Source: Candidatus Woesearchaeota archaeon
Lineage (GTDB): Archaea > Nanobdellota > Nanobdellia > Woesearchaeales > BM511
Length of the DNA: 64,000 nucleotides
Assembly (NCBI GenBank): GCA_002867475.1
Contig: PKTL01000069.1
Span: forward strand, 1-64,000
Reading direction: 5' to 3'
The position numbers were made by a program, and so were the translations under genes. Below are positions 35,221 through 44,348 of the stretch, in pieces. Within the stretch, counting starts at the first letter, position 1. Each line of letters opens with the position of its first letter. A model generated the notes under the pieces. The model was not told where the DNA came from. It worked only from the letters and a program-made list of their open reading frames with translations, and searched no databases.

Positions 35221-36633
35221 ATGATAAAAAAGAGCATTCCTTTAATGATATTCTTTCTTTTAATTATGAGTATCTCTTTTGCAGATGTAAATGTAGAGAT
35301 AACTCCAATAACTGATGTGATATTTGAAGATGAAGTTGCATTATTTGAGCTTAAGATCATAAATACTGATTCTTTTGAGCACTATTTTGAGCGACCTTCA
35401 ACATATCAAGTCGATTGGGTCACTTACACATCTCCAGGTTCCATAGTTGTTCCTGCAAATAGCATTCAAATATTTAATCTTACACTAGATCCTAAAATCA
35501 CAGTGAGGCCAGGTCAACAAGAAGTCCTTGTGTCATTCAAGTCTCCAAATCTTGATGACTCAATTGATGAGAACATTCTTGTCCTTGTTAAATCCTTGAA
35601 TCAAATAGCTCCTGAGTATAAGATATCTATTGCTCTTGGTGCTGATGCCCCTTATGATGTTGATCCTAGAGAAAAGCTTCCAGTGACTGTTTATTTAAGA
35701 AATAGGAATCCCATCAATATAGCTAATCTAACAATCTCTATAAAAAGTGATCTCATTGAGAGAGAAGTAAGTTTTCCATTTGAACCTATGGAAGAAAAGA
35801 CTGAGAAGATAATGTTTGATCTTGATAGATATCAAGTGCCTACTGAAGATGAGATTTCTGTTGAAGTTGTCATTAACAATAAAACTTTCAACCAGAAAAC
35901 TTTACCTATAAGAGTGATTGAATATTCTGATCTTGAAGAAAAAGTTATTATGAAGGAGTCTTTGTTGAAGACCACTTGGGCTATAGAATTGACAAATGAA
36001 GGTAATGTTGTAAATAATGGAGGGTATCTTTTCCCTGTTACTAAATTAAGTAACCTTTTCACTTCAACAGAGCCTGAGACTGAACTTATTAAAGGTGATG
36101 AGCAATATAGAAATTTTAATCTTGTCTTTGAACCTTTAGACACTCAAACAATATATGTTGAGACTAATTATAGAAGTATACTTTATACTCTTATTATTAT
36201 AATATTGTCTGTGACAGCTTATTACTTGTATAGAAGTCCAATAGTCTTAAAGAAAAGAATCATACCTATACATGGAGAAGATGGCGCTGTTAATGAGTTC
36301 CACATAAGGCTTCTTGTAATGAACAGGACAAAACAACCTGTTGAGAATATCAGCATTACGGAGATTGTACCAAAGATTGTTAGTGTGGTAAAAGAGCATG
36401 ATATCGGAACAATTGAGCCTTCTAAAGTTATCAAGCATGATAAGAAAGGGACATTACTTAAATGGGAGATAAATTATCTTGAACCTTTTGAAGAAAGGAT
36501 AATTACTTTCAAGATTATTTCAAAGCTAGGTATTGTTGGAAGTATGGTTCTTCCTAAGACAAAAGCTAAGTTTGAGACAAGCAAAGGACATCATAGGATA
36601 ACTTATTCTGGAAAAGAATCATTAAAGATTTAA
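35221..36633 (+). CDS. Secreted membrane-anchored protein with beta-rich domains
   Basis: About 470 residues. Signal peptide ending ISFADV, a long extracytoplasmic part with NEW/CARDB-like features (VALFELKIINTDSFEHYF; NPINIANLTISIKSDL; LTNEGNVVNNGGYLFPV), a membrane segment (about 320-337) and a cytoplasmic beta domain (NEFHIRLLVMNRTKQPVENISITEIVP). Architecture suggests a membrane protein with Ig-like domains on both sides. The ATG follows AGGTGGG; upstream in-frame codons are not needed. Confidence 0.65.
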   Translation: MIKKSIPLMIFFLLIMSISFADVNVEITPITDVIFEDEVALFELKIINTDSFEHYFERPSTYQVDWVTYTSPGSIVVPANSIQIFNLTLDPKITVRPGQQEVLVSFKSPNLDDSIDENILVLVKSLNQIAPEYKISIALGADAPYDVDPREKLPVTVYLRNRNPINIANLTISIKSDLIEREVSFPFEPMEEKTEKIMFDLDRYQVPTEDEISVEVVINNKTFNQKTLPIRVIEYSDLEEKVIMKESLLKTTWAIELTNEGNVVNNGGYLFPVTKLSNLFTSTEPETELIKGDEQYRNFNLVFEPLDTQTIYVETNYRSILYTLIIIILSVTAYYLYRSPIVLKKRIIPIHGEDGAVNEFHIRLLVMNRTKQPVENISITEIVPKIVSVVKEHDIGTIEPSKVIKHDKKGTLLKWEINYLEPFEERIITFKIISKLGIVGSMVLPKTKAKFETSKGHHRITYSGKESLKI

Positions 36634-36683
36634 TGATACTTTTTTACATAAATTTTTTAAATAGTTCATGTTGAGTAAATCAT

Positions 36684-37319
36684 ATGGAAAAAATAAAATC
36701 ATATTATAAAAAAAATAAAGGAAAATCTTTATTGATTGGTCTTTTCATAGTTATTGTTAGCCTTATATTGATCAATAACCTTGTTAAACCAGCATATCCT
36801 GATGTTTATGTACCAAGGCCTGTTGAAGGTAATGCTGACGCGAAAGTTACACTGACAGAATTTAGCGATTATGAATGTCCTGCGTGTAAAGTTGCTTATT
36901 TTGATGTTCAAAGACTTCTTGATGAATATTCTGATGATATCAAGATAGAATACAAGCATCTTCCATTAAGATCGATTCACCCTTATGCTCAAAAAGCTGC
37001 TGAAGCTGCTGAATGCGCTAATGATCAAGGCAAGTTTTGGGAATATACAGACTTATTATTTAAGAATAGTCCTGAGCTTTCCAAGACACACCTAAAGGTC
37101 TATGCTGAAGAGACAGGCTTGAATAAGAGCTTTGAAGCATGTCTTGAGAGTGGTTCGAAGGAAAAGGTTGTAGAAACTGATTTTAGGGAAGCTTTACGTC
37201 TTGGAATACAAGGAACGCCGACATTCTTTGTGAATGGGGAGCAGATGACTTATGTTAATGGAATGACAAGATATGACATCTTAAAGAAAATGATCGAGGA
37301 TGAATTATCTTCATCTTGA
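36684..37319 (+). CDS. DsbA-like thiol:disulfide oxidoreductase, membrane-anchored
   Basis: 211 residues: N-terminal membrane anchor (16-32), then a thioredoxin fold with active site CPAC (Cys65, Cys68) in TEFSDYECPACKVAY, the helical insertion KHLPLRSIHPYAQKAAEAAECANDQGKFWEY, and the cis-Pro region GIQGTPTFFVNGE. Family enzymes form disulfides in exported proteins, which fits the many secreted proteins of this window. Confidence 0.9.
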   Translation: MEKIKSYYKKNKGKSLLIGLFIVIVSLILINNLVKPAYPDVYVPRPVEGNADAKVTLTEFSDYECPACKVAYFDVQRLLDEYSDDIKIEYKHLPLRSIHPYAQKAAEAAECANDQGKFWEYTDLLFKNSPELSKTHLKVYAEETGLNKSFEACLESGSKEKVVETDFREALRLGIQGTPTFFVNGEQMTYVNGMTRYDILKKMIEDELSSS

Positions 37320-37390
37320 TTTATTTTTTGACACTTCTTTAAAGTAGTATAAATAAAAAGATTTATATTAAAGTTATAACTTGATTACTT

Positions 37391-38395
37391 ATGCAACCAA
37401 TAACTCAACTAATAGAAACAGCAAAACATTTGTTCGGATCAGGACATGATTCAAAAGAAATACTCCAACTTGAAGATGATATTGCTCACATGAAGTCAGC
37501 ATATGAAAAGACTAATTCTCATGAAGCTAGACGTGCTCAAGCATTAGTACAGATAGCTGAAGATGAACTTATATTCAAGAAAAGAAATTTTCTTGCATCA
37601 AAAGGAAAAAAATATAATGGTCTCGAAACAGTCCTTAAGATGTATGACTTGGGAAACCTTCGAGGCGTGCAAGACCTATTATCCATAAATCCTGAAGTTT
37701 TTCATTTAGGAACTCGTAGAAATTTTGATCTATATTCAATAGTTGCTAAAGAAAGCCCTCATTTTTTAGAAAACCTTGCAAAGATGGCAAGTGTTGAAGA
37801 TTCAGCATTAATAATGGGTATAGATACGGGTTTTGGAAATAGAAAAGAAGAAATCGAAAATGAAGGTTATGAAATTTCTGCAAGAGATGAAATTTTTCTA
37901 TCAAGTAGAGAATATGAAAATGTTGATAACTCTCTAGGTTACGCTTTTTGCAGTTTGAAAAAAGTTAAAGGAACTTTTGACTATAACAGTAATTCATTAG
38001 TGCTTTTAGGAAAGAAAGAAGATCTTACTGACGAACTTTTGTCAGATCACATAGCATTAAGATGGACTGATAAAGAAATTGAAAATGTTTCTTTCGACAG
38101 ATTTTTAGGTGAAGAAAAATGGATAACTCCTCCTTCTATAGAAGAAGAAAAAGCGATAATTCAGATGACTGAAGCTTACACAGTACATCTTCTACAAAAC
38201 GGGTATAAAGGAGAAAGAAGAGATCCATTCCAATCAATGATGGATGGAGCTTTTGGAATTAGAAAATACAATCCTCCTAGCGTTTCAAAAGAAGGAACAT
38301 ATGGCATTAGACTTGATGACGTTAAAGATTTTATAGAAACTATTCATTTGACAAACAAGGTAGTTGACCATCTTAAAAGATATGACGCTATCTAA
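37391..38395 (+). CDS. Uncharacterised protein
   Basis: 334 residues, soluble, mostly helical in the first 100 residues (LEDDIAHMKSAYEKTNSHEARRAQALVQIAEDEL) and more mixed later. No recognised domain. Codon use is normal for the window. A TATA-like stretch lies about 25 bases before the ATG (AAAGATTTATATTAAAG). It ends before the tRNA-Ser gene. Confidence 0.5.
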   Translation: MQPITQLIETAKHLFGSGHDSKEILQLEDDIAHMKSAYEKTNSHEARRAQALVQIAEDELIFKKRNFLASKGKKYNGLETVLKMYDLGNLRGVQDLLSINPEVFHLGTRRNFDLYSIVAKESPHFLENLAKMASVEDSALIMGIDTGFGNRKEEIENEGYEISARDEIFLSSREYENVDNSLGYAFCSLKKVKGTFDYNSNSLVLLGKKEDLTDELLSDHIALRWTDKEIENVSFDRFLGEEKWITPPSIEEEKAIIQMTEAYTVHLLQNGYKGERRDPFQSMMDGAFGIRKYNPPSVSKEGTYGIRLDDVKDFIETIHLTNKVVDHLKRYDAI

Positions 38396-38472
38396 TTTTT
38401 ATTTTTTTTATTAAACTTAATTCTCAGTAAATTTTATAAAGGAGATAAATTTCCAAATATTAACATTCACAT

Positions 38473-38582
38473 GCTGCGATGGGACAATCTGGTACTCCAC
38501 CGGCCTTGAGATTAAAAACAAGGTTTTTATACGAGTTAGCCGGCTTGCTTTGCATATCCCGGTTCAAATCCGGGTCGCAGCG
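38473..38582 (+). tRNA. tRNA-Ser (TGA) with a 27-base intron
   Basis: Acceptor GCTGCGA/TCGCAGC with discriminator G, anticodon stem CCGGC/GCCGG around loop CTTGAGA (anticodon TGA), a long class II variable arm, and T arm CCCGG-TTCAAAT-CCGGG. The loop is interrupted by an intron at about 38511-38537, placed after position 37. Discriminator G and the long variable arm agree with serine. Confidence 0.88.
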
Positions 38583-38642
38583 CATTTTTTCTAATAATTT
38601 AAAATAGAATTTTTTATTAATAACTTAAATAAATTGTATATT

Positions 38643-39101
38643 ATGATTAAGATCAAATATGAAAACATTCTTGTTCCGATCCTTGTTGGAATTGTAATGA
38701 ATTTGGTCAATTCAAACTTTTTGAAATTATTGTTTCATTATTTTCCCATAACTTTGGTCTGGACCTTTGGAAAGGGTGCTTGGTGGCTTTATGTGCCTTG
38801 GTACATCCAAATTTTATATGTGGGTATCGCAGCACCCGTGTTTGAAGAGTTGATATTTAGAAATCTTATTTTCAATTGGTTCTTGAAAAAGAAATATTTC
38901 ACTTATGGCCTTATTATTTCAAGTGTATTATTTGGCTTTTGGCATATGGTTTCAGGCTGGGGAATCCTTAAAGCTATAGATATGATCTTTGTGGGGATAA
39001 TATTTGCTTTAATATATAATAAATATGGATTTAAAGGATCTCTAATAGCTCACCTTTCAAATAATTGGTTATCCTTGTTTTTTTTACTTGTCTTAAATTA
39101 G
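38643..39101 (+). CDS. CPBP-family (CAAX-type) intramembrane protease
   Basis: About 152 residues with four membrane segments. Motif 1 FEELIFRNLIF (EExxxR), motif 2 FGFWHM (FxxxH) and motif 3 HLSNNW (HxxxN/D) are all present, indicating an active glutamic-type intramembrane protease. Targets unknown. Start at ATG 38643 rather than the TTG at 38634. Confidence 0.85.
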   Translation: MIKIKYENILVPILVGIVMNLVNSNFLKLLFHYFPITLVWTFGKGAWWLYVPWYIQILYVGIAAPVFEELIFRNLIFNWFLKKKYFTYGLIISSVLFGFWHMVSGWGILKAIDMIFVGIIFALIYNKYGFKGSLIAHLSNNWLSLFFLLVLN

Positions 39102-39177
39102 CGAGCCTAACCGAAAAAATTGCAAAAATACGTTTTTAAAAGTTACGCAATGTTTATAAATAAACTTATAAAAAACA

Positions 39178-39191
39178 GAAACCTTTATAAA
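39178..39191 (+). promoter_or_regulatory. BRE-TATA of the TFB gene
   Basis: GAAACCTTTATAAA, identical to the core of the L7Ae promoter. Another TATA-like TTTATAAATA lies at 39153-39162. Near-repeats AAAAGTTACG and AAAAGTTAGG flank the pair (about 39138 and 39213), which may hint at regulation. Confidence 0.55.
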
Positions 39192-39265
39192 TAATGACAT
39201 AACTTTCTTTTTAAAAGTTAGGGTTTATAGAGATATAACTCTCTATATTGCAGGGGGTAGCAACC

Positions 39266-40207
39266 ATGTCAAGAGATGATCATTACGTAAAAAAATGCCC
39301 AGAATGTGGCGGTATAAACTTATTCTGGAACAAAGATAAAGGAGAAATAATCTGTCGAGACTGCGGACTAGTCGTAGAAGAGAAAATGGTTGAATTCGGC
39401 CAGGAATGGAGAGAATTCGACGGAGACGACGCAGACAAGAGAAGAAGAACAGGAGCTCCAATAACATACACTCAATACGATAAAGGTTTAGGTACTGAAA
39501 TAGGAAGAAAAGCAGACCTATATGGCCTAGATGGAAAAGGCAAATCAAAATTCTTTAGATTAAGAAAATGGCAATACAGGATAAGTACTGCAATTGAAAG
39601 AAATCTAAAACTAGCACTTGCTGAACTAAAAAGAGTCAGTTCATTCTTGAAGATTCCTAAAAGCGTTGAAGAAGAAGCTGCAAGGATATATACATTAGCT
39701 GTTCAAAGAGGACTTGTTAGAGGAAGAAGTATGGAATCTGTTGTTGCAGGAGCACTTTACGCGGCTTGTAGAAGACATGAAGTTCCAAGAACTCTTGATG
39801 AACTAAGCGAATCAAGTGGTATAGAGAAAAAAGAAGTTGGAAGAACATATAGGTTTATCACAAGAGAACTTCAAATCTCAATAATGCCAAGTAATCCAGC
39901 TGATTACATTCCAAGATTTTCAAGCGCTTTAAAACTTACACCTGAGACTCAAAGTAAATCTATTGAAATTATTGAACAAGCTCAGATCAAGGAGCTTACT
40001 AGCGGTAGAGGTCCAACAGGAATCGCTGCTGCAGGTCTTTACGTTGCAGCTTTGATCAATGGTGAGAAGCGAACACAAAGAGAAGTTGCTGATGTTGCTG
40101 GTGTGACAGAAGTTACTATCAGGAACAGGTATAAGGAACTTCTTGATAAGTTAGATCTTGAGAAAGAGATCAAAAAGACTAAAAAGCGTAAGAAAGGCGA
40201 AGAATAA
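39266..40207 (+). CDS. tfb: Transcription initiation factor TFB
   Basis: A 313-residue TFIIB homologue that recruits RNA polymerase to TBP-bound promoters. N-terminal zinc ribbon (CPECGG at 11-16, CRDCG), B-finger/linker region (EWREFDGDDADKRRRTGAP), then two cyclin folds (PKSVEEEAARIY...; ELTSGRGPTGIAAAGLYVAA...VAGVTEVTIRNRYKEL). ATG 39266 chosen; the upstream TTG at 39248 is less likely. The C-terminus is very basic (KKTKKRKKGEE). Confidence 0.95.
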   Translation: MSRDDHYVKKCPECGGINLFWNKDKGEIICRDCGLVVEEKMVEFGQEWREFDGDDADKRRRTGAPITYTQYDKGLGTEIGRKADLYGLDGKGKSKFFRLRKWQYRISTAIERNLKLALAELKRVSSFLKIPKSVEEEAARIYTLAVQRGLVRGRSMESVVAGALYAACRRHEVPRTLDELSESSGIEKKEVGRTYRFITRELQISIMPSNPADYIPRFSSALKLTPETQSKSIEIIEQAQIKELTSGRGPTGIAAAGLYVAALINGEKRTQREVADVAGVTEVTIRNRYKELLDKLDLEKEIKKTKKRKKGEE

Positions 40208-40216
40208 GCAAGTAAA

Positions 40217-40639
40217 ATGCTGAAAGTCATTCTTGATACTAATTTTCTTTTTATTCCTTTTCAGTTCAATGTCGATATATTTATTGAGATCGATAGGATT
40301 ATTGAAGAAAAATATGAATTATTCATATTAAAAGAAACTCTTGATGAGCTTGATTTCTTGATAGAAAAAGAAAAGGGTAAAAACAAGCAAAATGCGGTGC
40401 TTGCAAAGAAACTTGCCATGAGTAAAAACATACCTGTTCTTGACGTGTCAAAACAAAAAGACTTATATATTACTGACATTTCCAAAAACAATAAAGTAGA
40501 TGACTTGCTGGTCGCGTTATCCGACAAGGACCACTTGGTGGCTACACTTGATTTAGAACTCAAAAAGAGGATAAGAAAAAAGGGTTCAAAGATTTTATAT
40601 TTAAGATCAAAAGATCATCTCGAGATAGGAGGATTATAA
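40217..40639 (+). CDS. Fcf1/Utp24-like PIN-domain protein
   Basis: 140 residues with the PIN acidic residues: VILDTNFLFIP, ETLDELDFLI, NNKVDDLLVALSDKDHLVATLDLELK. In many archaea a PIN protein of this type sits directly upstream of rpoE and spt4; its eukaryotic relatives cut pre-rRNA, so a role in rRNA processing is likely. The next gene starts right after its stop. Confidence 0.85.
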   Translation: MLKVILDTNFLFIPFQFNVDIFIEIDRIIEEKYELFILKETLDELDFLIEKEKGKNKQNAVLAKKLAMSKNIPVLDVSKQKDLYITDISKNNKVDDLLVALSDKDHLVATLDLELKKRIRKKGSKILYLRSKDHLEIGGL

Positions 40640-41197
40640 ATGTTTTACAAAACTTTAGTAAAGGATCATATAAGGGTTTCACCTGAATTGTTTGCAAAAC
40701 CTACAAAGGATGCAATCACAGAAGAGATCAAAAAACAATATGAAGGTTTCATCAATAAGGACATGGGAGTCGTAATTGATGTATATGATATCAGCAAGAT
40801 CGATGAAGGCGTTGTCATCCCAGGTGATGGTGCTGCTTATTTTGATACAGAATTTACACTTATTACTTATAAACCTGAACTTCAGGAAGTGATTCCTGGA
40901 CAGATAAAGGATATCGCTGACTTTGGTGCTTTCATAACAATGGGTCCTCTCGATGGTATGATTCATATATCTCAGACAATGGATGACTTCGTATCATTTA
41001 GCAAGGACAAAGTACTTCTTGGTAAAGAATCAAAAAGAAACCTAAAAGTTAATGATAAATGTAAAGCTAGAATAATCGCAGTTAGCTATAAAGACATAGC
41101 AAATCCAAAAATAGGACTTACTATGAGACAAGAGCAACTTGGAAAGCTTGAATGGATTGAAGAGACAAACCAAAAGAAAGCTGCTAAAAAAGAATAG
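40640..41197 (+). CDS. rpo7: RNA polymerase subunit Rpo7 (RpoE')
   Basis: 185 residues: N-terminal tip domain (MFYKTLVKDHIRVSPELF) and C-terminal S1/OB domain (VIPGQIKDIADFGAFITMGPLDGMIHIS) of the stalk subunit that pairs with Rpo4 and binds nascent RNA. Archaeal order PIN-rpo7-spt4-S24e-S27ae is kept. The C-terminus is Lys-rich. Confidence 0.94.
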   Translation: MFYKTLVKDHIRVSPELFAKPTKDAITEEIKKQYEGFINKDMGVVIDVYDISKIDEGVVIPGDGAAYFDTEFTLITYKPELQEVIPGQIKDIADFGAFITMGPLDGMIHISQTMDDFVSFSKDKVLLGKESKRNLKVNDKCKARIIAVSYKDIANPKIGLTMRQEQLGKLEWIEETNQKKAAKKE

Positions 41198-41206
41198 GTG
41201 ATCATT

Positions 41207-41392
41207 ATGAAGAAAAAAGCATGTAAGAAATGCAAAATCTTAGTTGAAGGTAATGAATGTCCAATCTGTAAGAAAAATCAATTCTCAACAAACTGGCAAG
41301 GACAGATTGTAGTGATAGACACTGTAAAAAGTGAGATTGCTAAAGTTATGGGTTATGAGCATAAAGGAGATTATGCCATTAAAGTTAGGTAA
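41207..41392 (+). CDS. spt4: Transcription elongation factor Spt4 (RpoE'')
   Basis: 61 residues with a four-cysteine zinc site (CKKC, CPIC), then NWQGQIVVIDTVKSEIAKVMGYEHKGDYAIKVR, the Spt4 signature. Spt4 joins Spt5 to keep RNA polymerase processive. Start at ATG 41207 after GGTGA; the GTG at 41198 is part of the ribosome site. Confidence 0.94.
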   Translation: MKKKACKKCKILVEGNECPICKKNQFSTNWQGQIVVIDTVKSEIAKVMGYEHKGDYAIKVR

Positions 41393-41440
41393 TTAATCAT
41401 ATTAACCAATTTTTAATTTAAAAAAACGGTGAAGCAAAAA

Positions 41441-41839
41441 ATGGAATTAAACATATTAAAAGAAAAGGAAATACCTCTTCTTGAGCGAAAAAGAGTTACA
41501 GCAACAATCGCTTCGCAGGAAGGAAAAACGCCTTCTAGAGTTGATGTAATAAAAGCAGTAGCAAAAAAGCTTAAGACTAAAGAGGAAAATATTGTAGTTA
41601 GGCACATATATTCAAAGTTTGGTAGTGGCATAGCTAAAGCTATCATGCATGTATACAATGATGCGAAAACAAAAGTGAAGTTTGAAAGGAAAGGTCTTCT
41701 TGAGAAGCATGTGATTCCTGTAGAAGCTCCAAAGGAAGAAGAAAAAGCGCCTGAAGCTGCACCAGTAGAAGAAGCTCCTATAGAGGAAGCAGAACCTGTT
41801 GCTACTGAAGAAAAAGCTGAAGAACCTAAGGAGGAATGA
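41441..41839 (+). CDS. rps24e: Ribosomal protein S24e with long acidic tail
   Basis: 132 residues. The first 95 match S24e ([54 protein letters not shown]). The last 40 or so are a Glu/Ala/Pro-rich extension ([26 protein letters not shown]) that is not part of the usual protein. ATG 41441 chosen over the upstream GTG at 41429. Confidence 0.93.
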   Translation: MELNILKEKEIPLLERKRVTATIASQEGKTPSRVDVIKAVAKKLKTKEENIVVRHIYSKFGSGIAKAIMHVYNDAKTKVKFERKGLLEKHVIPVEAPKEEEKAPEAAPVEEAPIEEAEPVATEEKAEEPKEE

Positions 41840-41841
41840 AG

Positions 41842-41997
41842 ATGGGAAAAAAATCATTCGCAAATAAAGCACATACCATGTATGAAGATGGTAAAGCTAA
41901 AAATAAGCCATGCCCTAAATGTGGTGATGGAATATTCTTAAGCGAACATAAGGACCGAAGGACTTGTGGTAAGTGCAAATATATGGAAAAGAAGTAA
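41842..41997 (+). CDS. rps27ae: Ribosomal protein S27ae
   Basis: A 51-residue protein in a frame too short for routine ORF lists. It has the two Cys pairs CPKCG and CGKC of the S27ae zinc finger and ends KYMEKK. It starts 2 bases after S24e with GGAGG upstream, completing the conserved rpo7-spt4-S24e-S27ae order. Confidence 0.93.
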   Translation: MGKKSFANKAHTMYEDGKAKNKPCPKCGDGIFLSEHKDRRTCGKCKYMEKK

Positions 41998-42015
41998 ATA
42001 TTTTTTCTATTTTAA

Positions 42016-42330
42016 TTATTTTTCTTTATAATTTTCTTTGATTATTTCTGCAATAGAATCTATAAAACTTCTATATCCAACATCAGTTATATCTTTTCTG
42101 TTTTGATTATCCAAAAACCATTTTTCTTTTTTATCATTTAATTTAGAATATAATTCACTTAAGACATCTTTTCTTTTTTCACCATCTTTAATCTGCCACT
42201 TATAATCTTGATACATCGGCTTTATCTTGAAGAATTCAAAATGAGATTTTGAAGTTTTAGCACCATATGCAGCCGCAGCAGTCAATCCGACTGAAAAAGA
42301 AGCGATCTCAATCATAGTTTCTAAAACCAT
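42016..42330 (-). CDS. Uncharacterised small protein with N-terminal hydrophobic segment
   Basis: 104 residues. The first 22 residues form a hydrophobic, Ala-rich helix (FSVGLTAAAAYGAK) that may anchor it in the membrane; the rest is charged and helical (KRKDVLSELYSKLNDKKEKW). Unknown family. It converges with S27ae. Confidence 0.5.
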   Translation of the reverse strand: MVLETMIEIASFSVGLTAAAAYGAKTSKSHFEFFKIKPMYQDYKWQIKDGEKRKDVLSELYSKLNDKKEKWFLDNQNRKDITDVGYRSFIDSIAEIIKENYKEK

Positions 42331-42349
42331 ATGTGAGAATATCTTATTT

Positions 42350-42973
42350 CTATATATTAATCTTTTGGAGTCTCCAGCAACCGACTCTTATTCTTTGGAT
42401 TTTTTTCTTGTGATAATCCATTGTTTGTTTTAGTGGAAAATCAAACTCGAAAAGATTTGTGACTTCAAAACCTTCATCTTCACTTAATGCATTTATAAAG
42501 CCTTTTGATTCAAGCTTGTGAAATGAATATATAACTTTTCCTGTCTTGAATGCTTTGAGTAAAAATCTTCTGTCAGCATGATCATCCTTAACACCGAAAG
42601 GAGGGTTTTGAAGAACAATATCTGCTGATAACTCGAGATCTTCAATATTTGAATTTATGAACTCATATTCTCCAACTACATACTCTTCTTCTACTTTTTT
42701 TAGGTTCTCTTTCGCAATATTTATTGCTGAACTATCTATATCTATAAAATAAACTTTCTTTGCACCTGCTATCAATGCACCTATACCTAGGATTCCTGTG
42801 CCACAACCTAAGTCAGCAATTATCTTATCTTTGAAATCACCGACTATGTTTGCGTGCCAGATTATATCTGCAGCTATTTCACTGTCCGTTGGGTATTGTT
42901 CAAGCTTCCATTTAGGATTTTCAAAGACTTTTAAATGGCTTAAGTATACACCTAATTCTTTTTTTGTACGCAT
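42350..42973 (-). CDS. METTL5-like N6-adenine rRNA methyltransferase
   Basis: 207 residues. SAM site [28 protein letters not shown], and the catalytic NPPF motif in [18 protein letters not shown], which marks an N6-adenine methyltransferase. The N-terminal [25 protein letters not shown] resembles the METTL5-type enzymes that modify small-subunit rRNA. Archaeal homologues are widespread. Confidence 0.85.
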   Translation of the reverse strand: MRTKKELGVYLSHLKVFENPKWKLEQYPTDSEIAADIIWHANIVGDFKDKIIADLGCGTGILGIGALIAGAKKVYFIDIDSSAINIAKENLKKVEEEYVVGEYEFINSNIEDLELSADIVLQNPPFGVKDDHADRRFLLKAFKTGKVIYSFHKLESKGFINALSEDEGFEVTNLFEFDFPLKQTMDYHKKKIQRIRVGCWRLQKINI

Positions 42974-43075
42974 AGATATTAGTTACTATAAATAGTATAA
43001 AAAATATACTATTACTAGAATATAGAAAAGTATATAAACACATTTTTGATTTTAATTTTTAGGGGTTGAAAATTG

Positions 43076-43609
43076 ATGTTTGATATTCAAAGCAAGACAG
43101 TTAAAAAAATTGAAAATGGACTGAAAGATTCTTTTTCTAAAATTCGTGAAGAGATGGATATCCACTTAGACACCATCAATGAAAACACCAATGAACTTGC
43201 TGCAAATTATGATTATATGATGAAGCTTGAAGGAAAGATAGACAAGCTAAATGAAAGAATTGATGAACTCACTATAATGATGGAAGAGTTTGTAGGTATG
43301 CCTAAAAAGATTGGTTACAAAGAGCAGTTTGAAAACATAGTTCTTAGCAATAGAGAACAAGAAGTTTTTTTAGTATTATATTCTTCACAAACAGACCTTT
43401 CCCATAATGAGATTGCGAGAAAATTAGGACTTACTATCCAATTGGTCGATCAGAACATTGATGGGATGATCTCAAAAGGAGTTCCTATAATAAAAAGATA
43501 TAATGAAGGTAAAGTCACTTTAAAAGTTGATGATGACTTCAAGAGTCTTCAGGCAAAAGAGAACATACTTAATATTAACGAAGCAATTGTTACGAGCATC
43601 ATGCAATAA
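43076..43609 (+). CDS. Coiled-coil protein with winged-helix domain
   Basis: 177 residues: a coiled coil (about 5-80, NTNELAANYDYMMKLEGKIDKLNERIDELTIMMEEF) followed by a helix-turn-helix (LSNREQEVFLVLYSSQTDLSHNEIARKLGLTIQLVDQNIDGMISKGVPI) and a strand pair (EGKVTLKVDDDF). Probably a dimeric DNA-binding regulator. TATA-like AAAGTATATAAAC lies about 50 bases before the ATG. Confidence 0.7.
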   Translation: MFDIQSKTVKKIENGLKDSFSKIREEMDIHLDTINENTNELAANYDYMMKLEGKIDKLNERIDELTIMMEEFVGMPKKIGYKEQFENIVLSNREQEVFLVLYSSQTDLSHNEIARKLGLTIQLVDQNIDGMISKGVPIIKRYNEGKVTLKVDDDFKSLQAKENILNINEAIVTSIMQ

Positions 43610-43619
43610 ATTTTTCTTT

Positions 43620-43788
43620 GGACTTGTAGCTCAGCCTGGTATGAGCGCTCGGTTGGCATATGAAAAGTCAAGCTTTTCGAGTTTGGTTTGAAATCCGAAA
43701 ATCGAAAGGCCATGGGTTCACACTAAAATTCTTCTAGAATTTTGTGCACAAAAGAGCTTGACTTTTTTAGTGAATTCCACAGAGTCCA
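43620..43788 (+). tRNA. tRNA-like gene with GGC (Ala) anticodon and two or three insertions
   Basis: GGACTTG-TA-GCTC...GAGC-G-CTCGG-TTGGCAT gives a normal 5' half with anticodon GGC. The 3' half is broken up: the anticodon stem can close with CCGAA (43695) or better TCGAG (43677). AGGCC-ATGGG-TTCA is interrupted by about 52 bases (43721-43772, ends CACTAAAA/TTTTAGTG) before AAT-TCCAC-AGAGTCC-A. Mature parts fit about 74 bases in 169. Position 3-70 is A-T rather than the G-T required by alanyl-tRNA synthetase, and 7-66 and 49-65 mismatch. It may be a multi-intron gene or a degenerate one. Confidence 0.5.
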
Positions 43789-43824
43789 TAAAATATAAAA
43801 AGGATGTATTAATAAGGATTTATT

Positions 43825-44304
43825 ATGAGAATAGCTATAATTTCAGACACTCATGAAAATGAAGCAGCATTATTGAAAGCTGTAAGCATGATAAAAAAAG
43901 AAGGGATAAAGACAGTCCTTCATTGTGGTGATCTGATAAGTCCCCCTATGCTTGATTACTTTAAAGGTTTTGATTTCAGGTTTGTTTTTGGTAATAATGA
44001 TGGAGAACATAATGGATTAGTTAATACTTGTAAAAAGTTAGGTTTTGAAAAACCAGAAATTGCAAAATCTTTAATCCTTGAAGGTAAGAATATATTCATG
44101 TGTCATGAAAAGCCGGATTGTGAGGAAGCTATAAATTCACAAAAGTTTGATTATATATTTTTTGGCCATAGTCATTCTACTTACGATGAAAAAATAGGGA
44201 ACACAAGAGTTATTAATCCTGGTGCATTATTTAGGGCTTCTATCTATACTTTCGCAATCCTTGACCTAAAAACAGATAGTCTAGAATTCCTTAGAGTTTT
44301 TTAA
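43825..44304 (+). CDS. YfcE/MJ0936-type metallophosphodiesterase
   Basis: 159 residues. Calcineurin-like metal ligands all present: ISDTHEN, LHCGDLI, FGNNDGE, CHEK, FFGHSHS and NPGALF. Such enzymes hydrolyse phosphodiesters; the physiological substrate is not known. It is a single-gene unit with a TATA-like AAATATAAAAAGG 30-40 bases before the ATG. Confidence 0.9.
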   Translation: MRIAIISDTHENEAALLKAVSMIKKEGIKTVLHCGDLISPPMLDYFKGFDFRFVFGNNDGEHNGLVNTCKKLGFEKPEIAKSLILEGKNIFMCHEKPDCEEAINSQKFDYIFFGHSHSTYDEKIGNTRVINPGALFRASIYTFAILDLKTDSLEFLRVF

Positions 44305-44348
44305 CTAAGGTACTGGAATAGTTTAACTCTTCAAAGATTATAGAGTTC

